Positions 1-8,733 of a DNA stretch of 64,000 nt are shown here, piece by piece. The stretch is taken from contig NZ_JXSL01000030.1 in assembly GCF_000829825.1 (NCBI RefSeq), positions 1,185,501 through 1,249,500 on the forward strand, given 5' to 3'. Numbering within the stretch: the stretch's first letter is position 1; every line of letters starts with the position of its first letter. The notes beneath the pieces were generated by a model that saw only the letters and a list, made by a program, of their open reading frames with translations, did no database searches and was not told where the DNA came from. Position numbers and translations under genes: made by a program. The stretch comes from Paramagnetospirillum magnetotacticum MS-1. GTDB lineage: Bacteria; Pseudomonadota; Alphaproteobacteria; Rhodospirillales; Magnetospirillaceae.

Positions 1-1124
1 GCCGACTTCACGCCCATGCGGTTGGCCATGGCGCCCAGGCCCATGACCAGAACGAAGATGCCTGCCCAGTTGTGGTTGAACTCGGACCACATCTTGTCGG
101 CCACTTCCGTGGCGCCCGACCGTTCCATGCCCACCTGGGTGAGGGTGGCCGAATCCGGGCTGACCAGGCGCGGCGGCCGGGTGGGCGCCATGCGCTCGAC
201 GATCTCCATGATGGTCGCCTGATGCCGGGTCTGGTCGGCGGCGGGCGGCTGCGAGGCCATGGAAGCGGCGATCATCAGCACGGTGATGCCGATGCCGATT
301 TCCACCTCGGCAAAGCGGCGCAGGCGGAACTGCCCCTTGTCCTCGGCCTCGGAACGGGTGGACTTGCGGTTCAGGGCGGCCAACAGCAGCAGGACCAGAA
401 GCAAGGTGATCTTGGCCCCGGTCATGATGCCGTAGGCGGTGCCGATCAGGGCGCCCGGCGTGGCGATATAGCCCCAGGCCAGCATGGCGGCGCCCAAAAG
501 CAACAGGCCCACGGCTCCGGTGAACAGATGCGAGAAGCGCATTCCCACCATCAGGCGGTCCTTGGACTCGCTCACACGGGCGAGAGCCAGCAGCATGAAG
601 GGAATGCCGCCGATCCAGAACGAGGCCCCGGCCTGATGCAGGGCATCGGCCAGGATATAGTAATCGCGCTCCTCCACGCGGGCGAAGGCGTGGCTGGACA
701 TCACCGACGCGCCCAGGATCACCACCGCCAGCAAGGCCATGCACGGCACCTGGGCGGGATTGGCGCCCATATGCGCCGTCGCCGCCAGGGCCAGAGCGGC
801 TATGGCCATGATCATGGTCCACTGCACGAAGTCGGCGCCCAGGGCCTCCATGGGATGAATTTCCAGCCCCGCCACCAGTTGGGCCAGGGTGGCGAAAATG
901 GCCAGGCCCGCCACCACGGCCAGGGCAAGGCCCGCCTTGGCGGTCCAATCGAGGCCGGTGCGCTCGAGGCTAGCGGCGCGGCTGCCCAGTTTCATGGCCA
1001 TGGGCCGGGTGAAGCCCAGGGTGAAGAGCACGCCGCCCAGGATGATCGACTGGGCGGTCAGTTGAAGACCGCGCAGGATGACCGCGAAGAAGGCAAGGAT
1101 GTCGGGAGGCAGAGTGGTCAGCAT
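1..1124 (-). CDS. copD: CopD-family copper resistance membrane protein (partial, 3' end beyond left edge)
   Basis: The reverse strand is open from the ATG at 1124 to the window edge, giving 374 codons without a stop. The translation is strongly hydrophobic with about eight membrane spans, starts with a leucine-rich helix and has His residues in membrane context (for example the stretch around DALHQAG). This fits the CopD family of inner-membrane proteins that work with CopC in copper import or resistance. It lies 12 bp downstream of copC on the same strand, so the two are very likely one operon. The C-terminus is missing, so the full length cannot be compared with the family. Function in copper handling is inferred from family and neighbour. 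Confidence 0.8.
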   Translation of the reverse strand, partial: MLTTLPPDILAFFAVILRGLQLTAQSIILGGVLFTLGFTRPMAMKLGSRAASLERTGLDWTAKAGLALAVVAGLAIFATLAQLVAGLEIHPMEALGADFVQWTMIMAIAALALAATAHMGANPAQVPCMALLAVVILGASVMSSHAFARVEERDYYILADALHQAGASFWIGGIPFMLLALARVSESKDRLMVGMRFSHLFTGAVGLLLLGAAMLAWGYIATPGALIGTAYGIMTGAKITLLLVLLLLAALNRKSTRSEAEDKGQFRLRRFAEVEIGIGITVLMIAASMASQPPAADQTRHQATIMEIVERMAPTRPPRLVSPDSATLTQVGMERSGATEVADKMWSEFNHNWAGIFVLVMGLGAMANRMGVKS

Positions 1125-1136
1125 GAAAGGCCTCCC

Positions 1137-1496
1137 TTACGGCGCGATGGCGAGAAAGGGAACCTGGCCCCGGCTGACATGGCCGTCCACTGACAGCACG
1201 TCCCAGAACAAGGTATAACGGCCAGGGGCCAGACCCTCGACGCGGGCGACCAGTTCGGCCTCGTTACCGCCTTGCCGCGGGGCGATGGTCCTGTCCCCAC
1301 CGGGTCCCTTGAGGGACAGGCGGGACCGCCGGGCATCGATGCGGCTGTTGTATTTCAGGTGGAACTCCACCTTGTCGCCCACCACCTCGGCCTCGGCGGG
1401 CGGGGTGGATTCCAGCAACACGGCATGGGCGCGCGCCTCGGAGGCGGCAAGCAGCCCAAAGGCCACCATCAGCGGCAACAGCACGGACTTGATCAT
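1137..1496 (-). CDS. copC: CopC periplasmic copper-binding protein
   Basis: The 119-residue product has a signal peptide (residues 1-23, ending ARA) so that the mature chain begins with His24, as in CopC proteins where the N-terminal His binds Cu(II). The HAVLLESTPP start and the C-terminal DGHVSRG motif, which carries another copper ligand, are the family hallmarks, and the size is normal for CopC. A longer reading from 1544 is possible, but its extra 16 residues carry no signal-like features and the ATG at 1496 directly precedes the hydrophobic core. It is followed by copD, so copper delivery from periplasm to inner membrane is the likely role. Confidence 0.88.
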   Translation of the reverse strand: MIKSVLLPLMVAFGLLAASEARAHAVLLESTPPAEAEVVGDKVEFHLKYNSRIDARRSRLSLKGPGGDRTIAPRQGGNEAELVARVEGLAPGRYTLFWDVLSVDGHVSRGQVPFLAIAP

Positions 1497-1656
1497 CGGA
1501 CGAAGGTCCCGGAGCGGTCGAGAATGTGGAACGGACCCTGCCACGGACCAGCTTTGCGGGCAAGTCCGCAGAGCCTGGAATTACTGCAAAGCTGCGTTGC
1601 CCGAACCGGTCCATGGTGCCATGCTTACAGGCGTCGATCACACCGGACGGATATCC

Positions 1657-2622
1657 ATGACCGCGGTTTCCAGCCAGCTTAGCCTTCCCACCCTGTCGGT
1701 GGTCATTCCCTGTTACAACGAAGGGGACAATATCGCCCTGCTGTTCGGCCGGCTTCTGCCCGTGCTGAACGGGCTGGACGTGTCCTTCGAGGTGATCTGC
1801 ATCAATGACGGGTCCAAGGACGACACGCTTGGCCGCCTGCTGGATGTGCAAAAAGGCGAGCCGTGCCTTCGGGTCATCGACCTGTCACGCAATTTCGGCA
1901 AGGAAAAGGCGCTGTCGGCCGGGCTGTTCCACAGCCGGGGCCAAGCGGTGGTACCCATGGATGCCGATCTGCAGCACCCGCCCGAGGCCATCGCCGACAT
2001 GATCGCCAAGTGGCGCGAAGGTTTCGAGGTGGTCTTCGCCCGGCGCGACGCCCGTACGGGGCAGACCCTGTCGGAAAAGCTGTTCGCCAGGGCCTTTTAC
2101 TGGGTGTTCGACCATCTGTCCGACGTGCATTTGCCGCGCGAAGTGGGCGATTTCCGTCTGATGGACCGCAAGGTGGTCGATACCATCAACCAGATGCCCG
2201 AACGTTCGCGCTTCATGAAGGGCATCTTCGCCTGGGTGGGTTACCGCCATGCCGAGATCGTCTATCGCCAGGGCGAGCGGGCGGCGGGGACCACCAAGTT
2301 CAATTCCTGGAAACTCCTGCGCTTCGCCTTCGACGGCCTGACCTCGTTTTCCAACTTTCCCCTGCGGGTCTGGAGCTGGGTCGGGGCTACGGTTTCGTCG
2401 CTGGCCTTCCTTTACATCGTCTTCCGTCTGATCCGCACCATGATCTGGGGCATCGACGTGCCCGGCTACGAATCGACCCTGATGTCGGTCCTGTTTCTGG
2501 GCGGCATCCAATTGCTGACGCTGGGCATCATCGGCGACTATCTCGGCCGGGTCTTCGACGAGGTCAAGGGCCGCCCGCTGTTCATCATCCGCCAGCTTTA
2601 CGAGCCGGACGGGAAGGGCTGA
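1657..2622 (+). CDS. Family 2 glycosyltransferase, polyisoprenyl-phosphate type (DPM1/GtrB/ArnC-like)
   Basis: The 321-residue protein has a GT-A nucleotide-sugar fold: SVVIPCYNEGDN near residue 15, the metal-binding MDADLQHPPE and the DFRLMDRKV segment. Two hydrophobic helices follow near residues 235-255 and 270-290, and the tail is short and basic. This is the layout of membrane-bound GtrB/CsbB/ArnC enzymes, which move a sugar from a nucleotide onto undecaprenyl phosphate at the cytoplasmic face. The sugar cannot be told from sequence. An upstream ATG at 1621 is in frame, but 1657 places the conserved beta strand at the usual distance. The gene stands alone, divergent from copC and convergent with the haemerythrin gene. 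Confidence 0.85.
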   Translation: MTAVSSQLSLPTLSVVIPCYNEGDNIALLFGRLLPVLNGLDVSFEVICINDGSKDDTLGRLLDVQKGEPCLRVIDLSRNFGKEKALSAGLFHSRGQAVVPMDADLQHPPEAIADMIAKWREGFEVVFARRDARTGQTLSEKLFARAFYWVFDHLSDVHLPREVGDFRLMDRKVVDTINQMPERSRFMKGIFAWVGYRHAEIVYRQGERAAGTTKFNSWKLLRFAFDGLTSFSNFPLRVWSWVGATVSSLAFLYIVFRLIRTMIWGIDVPGYESTLMSVLFLGGIQLLTLGIIGDYLGRVFDEVKGRPLFIIRQLYEPDGKG

Positions 2623-2635
2623 TCGTCCCTAGCCC

Positions 2636-3043
2636 TCAGATGGCGGAGTGGTTCTCGGCGAAGGGCCGGTAGCGCAGATCCTTGCCGATGATGTGGCGCA
2701 TCAGCCATTTGGACAGGAAGTCCAGGGTTTCCGAGGCGGTCACCGAGGCGGGATCGGCAAGGTGGCGGCTGCGCATCTCCATCACTTCCTTGACCATGGA
2801 GCGGTGCACCGCCTGGTGCTCCTCCAGGTCGGGAAAGGCGCAGGCGGCCAGCAGCTTTTCTTCCTCGGCGAAGTGATAGCGGGTGTAATCCAGCAGATCG
2901 GCCAGAACGCTGTCCACTGCGGCGGAGGCATCGCCGCTCATGGCGTCAAAGACCTGATTGATCAGATCGACCAGCTTCTTGTGATGCTCGTCCATGCGCG
3001 CGATTCCGACGCTCAAGTTTTCCGTCCACTGCAGATAGGCCAT
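2636..3043 (-). CDS. Bacteriohaemerythrin
   Basis: A 135-residue single-domain haemerythrin. The di-iron ligand set is complete in order: the His of DEHHKK, the HxxxE of HFAEEE, the HxxxH of HQAVH, and the C-terminal HxxxxD of HIIGKD. The length is typical of stand-alone bacterial haemerythrins, which bind O2 reversibly in the cytoplasm as oxygen carriers or sensors. The start at 3043 (MAYLQW) matches the usual N-terminus and has a GGGGAT ribosome-binding site; the longer open frame to 3385 reads antisense to the dioxygenase gene and is rejected. No obvious operon partner. Compare the haemerythrin domain fused to the chemoreceptor near 11 kb. Confidence 0.92.
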   Translation of the reverse strand: MAYLQWTENLSVGIARMDEHHKKLVDLINQVFDAMSGDASAAVDSVLADLLDYTRYHFAEEEKLLAACAFPDLEEHQAVHRSMVKEVMEMRSRHLADPASVTASETLDFLSKWLMRHIIGKDLRYRPFAENHSAI

Positions 3044-3092
3044 GCCGAGATCCCCTGTTTGACTTCGGTCAAGCCTAGCATGAATCAGGTCT

Positions 3093-3860
3093 TTACCGGA
3101 ACCCATAGGCATCCATGGCCAGGATGCCGGAATCCACGTCGTGGTGCAGCCGCCGGGCCTCGCCGTGGGCGGCGGCGCCGAGCGCGGTGAAGAGGGGCAG
3201 GAGATGCTCCTCGGTCGGGTGGTTGTGTTCCGCATGGGGCGCGCGGGCGCGGTAGTCCAAAAGTGCCGCCACATCGCCCCGCTCCGCCGTTTCGGCCAGC
3301 CAGGAGGTGAACTCCGCCACTTCGGGTTCGACGGCCTCGGCCACTTTGCGGCGGAAATAATCCCCCAGGTTATGGGTGGCGGCACCCGAACCGATCACCA
3401 GGATTCCGTCCGCCACCAGCGGGGCCAGCCTGCGCCCCAGAAAATAGTGATGCGCCGCGCCAGCCTGGGGCTGCACCGACAGGGGCACCACCGGCACATC
3501 GGCCTCGGGCCATATCAGGCTCATCACCGACCAGATGGAATGGTCGATGCCCGCGCCGGGATCGCGGCGGCAGGTGGCGCCCAGGCGGTCGGCTGCCCAG
3601 GCCGCCACATCGGGTGCGCCGGGCGGCGCATAATCCAACTGGTAAAGCTCGGGCGGGAAACCGTAGATGTCGTTGATCTTGTCAGGCCAGGCGGCGAAGC
3701 CCAGCACCGGATCGGCCGTCTGCCAGTGGGCCGATACGCAGATCACGGCGCGCGGACGGGGCATGGTCCGCCCCAAATCCATCAGGAACCGCCGGGTCGG
3801 CGTATCCTCCAGCACCATCATGGGTGAGCCGTGGGACAGGAACAGAGTGGTGAAGTCCAT
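3093..3860 (-). CDS. DODA-type extradiol aromatic ring-opening dioxygenase (YgiD/LigB-like)
   Basis: The 255-residue protein belongs to the LigB superfamily, close to E. coli YgiD and plant DOPA dioxygenase. The metal site is visible as His10 in LSHGSPM, His45 in SAHW, the His in GAATHNLG and the His in EEHLLPL. Such enzymes cleave catechol-type rings next to the hydroxyls; the natural substrate of YgiD-like proteins is uncertain. The start follows a strong AAAGGAG ribosome-binding site. It is transcribed divergently from a LysR-type regulator across a 93-bp gap that contains a perfect inverted repeat, which suggests the LysR protein controls it. Confidence 0.88.
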   Translation of the reverse strand: MDFTTLFLSHGSPMMVLEDTPTRRFLMDLGRTMPRPRAVICVSAHWQTADPVLGFAAWPDKINDIYGFPPELYQLDYAPPGAPDVAAWAADRLGATCRRDPGAGIDHSIWSVMSLIWPEADVPVVPLSVQPQAGAAHHYFLGRRLAPLVADGILVIGSGAATHNLGDYFRRKVAEAVEPEVAEFTSWLAETAERGDVAALLDYRARAPHAEHNHPTEEHLLPLFTALGAAAHGEARRLHHDVDSGILAMDAYGFR

Positions 3861-3907
3861 GATCTCTCCTTTGGATGGGGGAAAGAATACGCTTTCCGGC
3901 GCGGCCG

Positions 3908-3939
3908 CAACAATGCAGGATGATCGCAACACATTGTTG
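3908..3939. promoter_or_regulatory. Inverted repeat, candidate LysR operator
   Basis: CAACAATG at 3908-3915 is mirrored exactly by CATTGTTG at 3932-3939. The right half also forms a tighter palindrome, CAACA-CAT-TGTTG (3927-3939). It lies in the short gap between the divergent dioxygenase and LysR genes, the standard place for a LysR binding site that serves both autoregulation and target control. No footprint is implied; the assignment rests on symmetry and position. Confidence 0.5.
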
Positions 3940-3953
3940 TCTGTGAGGTATCG

Positions 3954-4883
3954 ATGAATCCGCGTTTCGATACGATCATCGCCTTCGTCCGGGTGGCGGA
4001 GACCGGCAGCTTCTCCGAAGCGGCGCGGCGTTTGAACCTGTCGAAATCCATGATCAGCCGTCAGGTCTCGGCGCTGGAGGCCGATCTGGGGGTCCGCCTT
4101 TTGCACCGGACCACGCGGTCGCTGTCGCCCACCGAGGCCGGGCGCGCCTATCTCGAGCGCTGCCAGCGCATCCTGGCCGATCTGGACGAGGCCAATCTTC
4201 TGGTCAGCCACCTGCAGGCGGTGCCGCGCGGGCGGCTGCGGGTCAGCGCGCCGCTGTCCTTCGGCATCGGCCATCTGGCGGAAAGCCTGCCCGGCTTTCT
4301 GGCGCGCTATCCCGAGATCGAACTGGAGATGGGCTTCACCGACCGGCATGTGGATCTGGTGGAAGAGGGATGGGATCTGGCGGTGCGCATCGGGCGGCTG
4401 GCGGATTCCTCCCTGATCGTTCGCCGCCTGGCGCCCATCCGGCGGCTGGCGGCGGCGTCGCCCGACTATGTGGCGCGGCGCGGCACCCCCGTTCATCCCA
4501 GCGAGTTGTCAGGTCATGACTGCCTGACCCATGGTGGCCGGGTTCATTCGGAATGGCGCTTCACCGGTGAGGACGGCAAGCCGATTCAGGTGGAGGTGAA
4601 GGGGCGCTTCGATTCCGATAACGGCGATGTGCTGCGCGATATGGCCATGGCCGGGTTGGGCATCGTGCTGCTGCCCAGTTTTTTTCTCGGAGACGGCATC
4701 CGGGCCGGTCGTCTGGTGCCCTTGCTGGAGAAATACGTTCCGCTGGATTCCTCCCTCAACGTGGTTTACCCCCACGGACGCCACCTGTCGCCCAAGGTCC
4801 GCGCCTTCGTGGACCATCTGGCGGCCACGTTCGGTCCGGAACCCTATTGGGACCGGGGACTGACCGAGCAGGCCGTCCGGTGA
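3954..4883 (+). CDS. LysR-family transcriptional regulator
   Basis: The 309-residue length and layout are typical of LysR proteins: an N-terminal winged helix-turn-helix (residues 1-62, with GSFSEAARRLNLSKS and the recognition helix ISRQVSALEADLG) followed by a periplasmic-binding-like effector domain from about residue 90. It resembles the common AaeR/DmlR-like branch. The ATG follows a GAGG ribosome-binding site. Its divergence from the DODA-type dioxygenase suggests that gene as target. The effector is unknown. Confidence 0.92.
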   Translation: MNPRFDTIIAFVRVAETGSFSEAARRLNLSKSMISRQVSALEADLGVRLLHRTTRSLSPTEAGRAYLERCQRILADLDEANLLVSHLQAVPRGRLRVSAPLSFGIGHLAESLPGFLARYPEIELEMGFTDRHVDLVEEGWDLAVRIGRLADSSLIVRRLAPIRRLAAASPDYVARRGTPVHPSELSGHDCLTHGGRVHSEWRFTGEDGKPIQVEVKGRFDSDNGDVLRDMAMAGLGIVLLPSFFLGDGIRAGRLVPLLEKYVPLDSSLNVVYPHGRHLSPKVRAFVDHLAATFGPEPYWDRGLTEQAVR

Positions 4884-5032
4884 GTGGGGGGCGGGGGCAT
4901 GAAGGAGACGACCCGGAGGTTCTCGCCCGCGCGGGGGTGCGCCGCCGCCAGAACGGACAGGGGCGGAAACGGAGCCTTGATCCCGTCGAGAACTTCCAAC
5001 AACGTCGCCCAATCGGTAAGGTCTAGTGGCAT
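4844..5032 (-). CDS. Possible small hypothetical protein
   Basis: A 62-codon frame fills the gap between the LysR gene and the Sel1/SPOR gene. Its N-terminal half (DLTDWATLLEVLDGIKAP) looks like a real amphipathic helix, but the last 13 codons overlap the LysR 3' end, the C-terminus is low-complexity and no clear ribosome-binding site precedes it. I do not recognise a family. It may be chance. Confidence 0.25.
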   Translation of the reverse strand: MPLDLTDWATLLEVLDGIKAPFPPLSVLAAAHPRAGENLRVVSFMPPPPTHRTACSVSPRSQ

Positions 5033-5100
5033 TGCCGCATCCTAGGAACTCGTTCGAAGGTCCCAAAGGGCCCTCAATTACAGGTTATTCCTTTCAACGG

Positions 5101-5886
5101 ATGGCATCTGTGAATCCTTGCACACAACGCAGACATGTTCTCTCCATGGTGTCCGTGATCGTCCTCGGCCTCTTGGCCGCTTGCTCGGCGACGCCTCCCG
5201 CCGAGCAGACCATCCGCGATCACTATTTCTATGGCGGTCTGGCGGCGTTCCACGAGGACATGCATGCCGAGGCGGCCCGTCAATGGCAACGCGCCGCCGA
5301 ATTGGGCGATGGCGAGGCGGCCCGTAATCTGGGCCATCTCTACCGCCAGGGATTGGGCGTCGAAGCCGACGGTCATATCGCCGCCGCCTGGTATCAGGTG
5401 GCCGCCGATGCGGGGGTGATCAGCGCCGACTACAATCTGGGCATGCTCTATATGAGGGGCGGCCCCGGCCTGCCTCCCGACCCCGATGAAGGGCTGAAGC
5501 GGCTGGGCAAGGCGGCCCAGGCGGGCTTCCCGCCTGCCAAGGCGGAACTGGAGCGTCTGGCCGCCGCGCCGGCTCCGCCCGTCGCCACCCCCGCGCCCAC
5601 CGTGGCCGAGACCGCTCCTGCGCCCCCGCCCGCACCTGCGCCTCCCGCCGTTTCGGAACCCTCGCCCCTGCGCATGCAGATCGGTTCCTACCGCACCCGG
5701 GCCGCCGCCGAACAGGAGTGGAAACGGCTTCGCCTGAAAGGGCTGACACCCGAGATCATCGCCAACCGGGTGGAAGGCAAGGGTCTGTGGTACCGGCTGG
5801 TGGCGGTGGGACCGGCCCAGGCGGTGGAGGCCTTCTGCGCCTCGGCCCAGGCCAAGGGCATGTCGTGCTGGTCCCGGACCCGCTGA
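5101..5886 (+). CDS. Lipoprotein with Sel1-like repeats and SPOR domain
   Basis: The 261-residue product starts with a lipoprotein signal: basic QRRH, a hydrophobic stretch and the lipobox LLAAC near residue 28. Two to three Sel1-like helical repeats follow (A-x-Q-W-x-x-A-A-E-L-G-D and YNLGMLYMRG motifs, residues about 50-150), then a Pro/Ala-rich linker, then a C-terminal SPOR domain (from about residue 190, beginning RMQIGSYRT). SPOR domains bind denuded septal peptidoglycan, so a role in envelope or division-site maintenance is likely. An in-frame GTG at 5026 would give a longer N-terminus that buries the signal, so 5101 is preferred, though its ribosome-binding site is poor. Monocistronic. 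Confidence 0.78.
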   Translation: MASVNPCTQRRHVLSMVSVIVLGLLAACSATPPAEQTIRDHYFYGGLAAFHEDMHAEAARQWQRAAELGDGEAARNLGHLYRQGLGVEADGHIAAAWYQVAADAGVISADYNLGMLYMRGGPGLPPDPDEGLKRLGKAAQAGFPPAKAELERLAAAPAPPVATPAPTVAETAPAPPPAPAPPAVSEPSPLRMQIGSYRTRAAAEQEWKRLRLKGLTPEIIANRVEGKGLWYRLVAVGPAQAVEAFCASAQAKGMSCWSRTR

Positions 5887-5903
5887 GGCCATTCGATTTT
5901 TAA

Positions 5904-7964
<2,061 letters not shown>

Positions 7965-7972
7965 TCCGGGAC

Positions 7973-8001
7973 GGAGCGGCGGTGAATTCGCCCGCCGCTC
8001 C
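7973..8001 (+). terminator. Hairpin after thiC
   Basis: GGAGCGGCGG (7973-7982) pairs perfectly with CCGCCGCTCC (7992-8001) around a 9-nt loop, 9 bp after the thiC stop. There is no T-run after the stem, so it may protect the 3' end or act with Rho rather than as a classical intrinsic terminator. Confidence 0.5.
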
Positions 8002-8116
8002 GGTCTCGCCCCTTGTGCCCCGCCACCGCCATGGCGGCGCTTGTCCCGGCCACCGGCTGGGCGCGGTCTGACCATCCTCGGAAGCGATGAGTTCGGTGGA
8101 TGCCCGGATCAAGTCT

Positions 8117-8396
8117 ACGGCTGTCCGATTTAATTTGAGGCGGCAGACGTGGAGTCATGAGACACGGATATCACGGATGCGGTGCATCGCACCGCTCACG
8201 GATTAATACGGAAACGTTCTTGTTTCCGGCCATTTCCCCGACCTTGGCCCCAGGATGACCATATGGGATTTTGATAATCCGTGATCATTCGTGGCCGCGA
8301 AGCGGCATCCGTGTCCATCCGTGTTCCATGACCAGATGAAACCCGCATTGGCTTTGCCATTCGGGGCTCTCATGGAATTTTAAACAGGACAGCCGT
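8117..8396. mobile_element. Probable miniature inverted-repeat element (MITE-like), about 280 bp, no gene
   Basis: The ends are exact inverted copies: ACGGCTGTCC at 8117-8126 and GGACAGCCGT at 8387-8396. They are followed inwards by TTTAA on both sides. Directly outside lie near-identical 11-mers in the same orientation, GGATCAAGTCT (8106-8116) and GGATCAGGTCC (8397-8407), which look like a decayed target duplication. Inside, three CACGGAT motifs on the left (8163, 8172, 8197) are mirrored by three ATCCGTG motifs on the right (8277, 8307, 8317). Each arm also holds a small hairpin (8179-8195 and 8294-8306). No open frame of note occurs. A MITE or a structured DNA site are both possible. Confidence 0.55.
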
Positions 8397-8733
8397 GGAT
8401 CAGGTCCGGTCATGACGGCATACGGGAACGTTCTCGTGGTCTCCTTGGTGTCTCAACGGGTCGGCCCGACATCCGAGAATAGTCTCGGCTGCCAATAGCG
8501 GCCAAGGCCCCCCCCCTCCTCGATCGCTTGAAGCACACCCGGTCCCGGGGATGGCGTTTAGCGGCGCCTTGAAGTGAAAATGGTCGGAATATCCATTTTT
8601 ACAAAATTAGAATAATCAAAAACTATGCAGTTGTACGGATTACACTCTCGCCCCTTAAGGTTAATACTGAAGTCCTAGGTTTCATTTGGCGCGCATATGC
8701 AATTCGGCAGGCGCGCCCGCTTGGGGGTCGATC
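8397..8733. other. Gene-free region upstream of the haemerythrin chemoreceptor
   Basis: No credible gene. An 18-bp segment at 8420-8437 (core AACGTTCT) repeats, with two differences, a segment inside the MITE-like element at 8206-8223. The stretch 8575-8640 is much more AT-rich than its surroundings and probably holds the promoter of the chemoreceptor, but I cannot define -35 and -10 boxes with confidence. Confidence 0.5.

Noticed and set aside
72-1193. Long open frame on the + strand rich in Gly, His and Gln
   Set aside because: It is the antisense shadow of copD, whose reverse-strand translation is a coherent membrane protein; the + frame has the composition typical of reversed high-GC codons.
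2636-3385. Longer haemerythrin reading from 3385
   Set aside because: The extra N-terminus runs through the dioxygenase gene in another frame and does not resemble the family; the ATG at 3043 gives the canonical start.
5026-5100. GTG start for a longer Sel1/SPOR protein
   Set aside because: It would place 25 residues before the lipoprotein signal and hide the lipobox; 5101 gives a normal export signal.
8159-8335. CRISPR-like array suggested by repeated CACGGAT
   Set aside because: The repeats are only 7 bp, unevenly spaced and inverted between arms; no spacers of constant length and no cas genes.
8117-8396. A tRNA or other known structured RNA in the region after thiC
   Set aside because: No acceptor stem with TPsiC and anticodon features could be drawn; the symmetry is that of an inverted repeat element.
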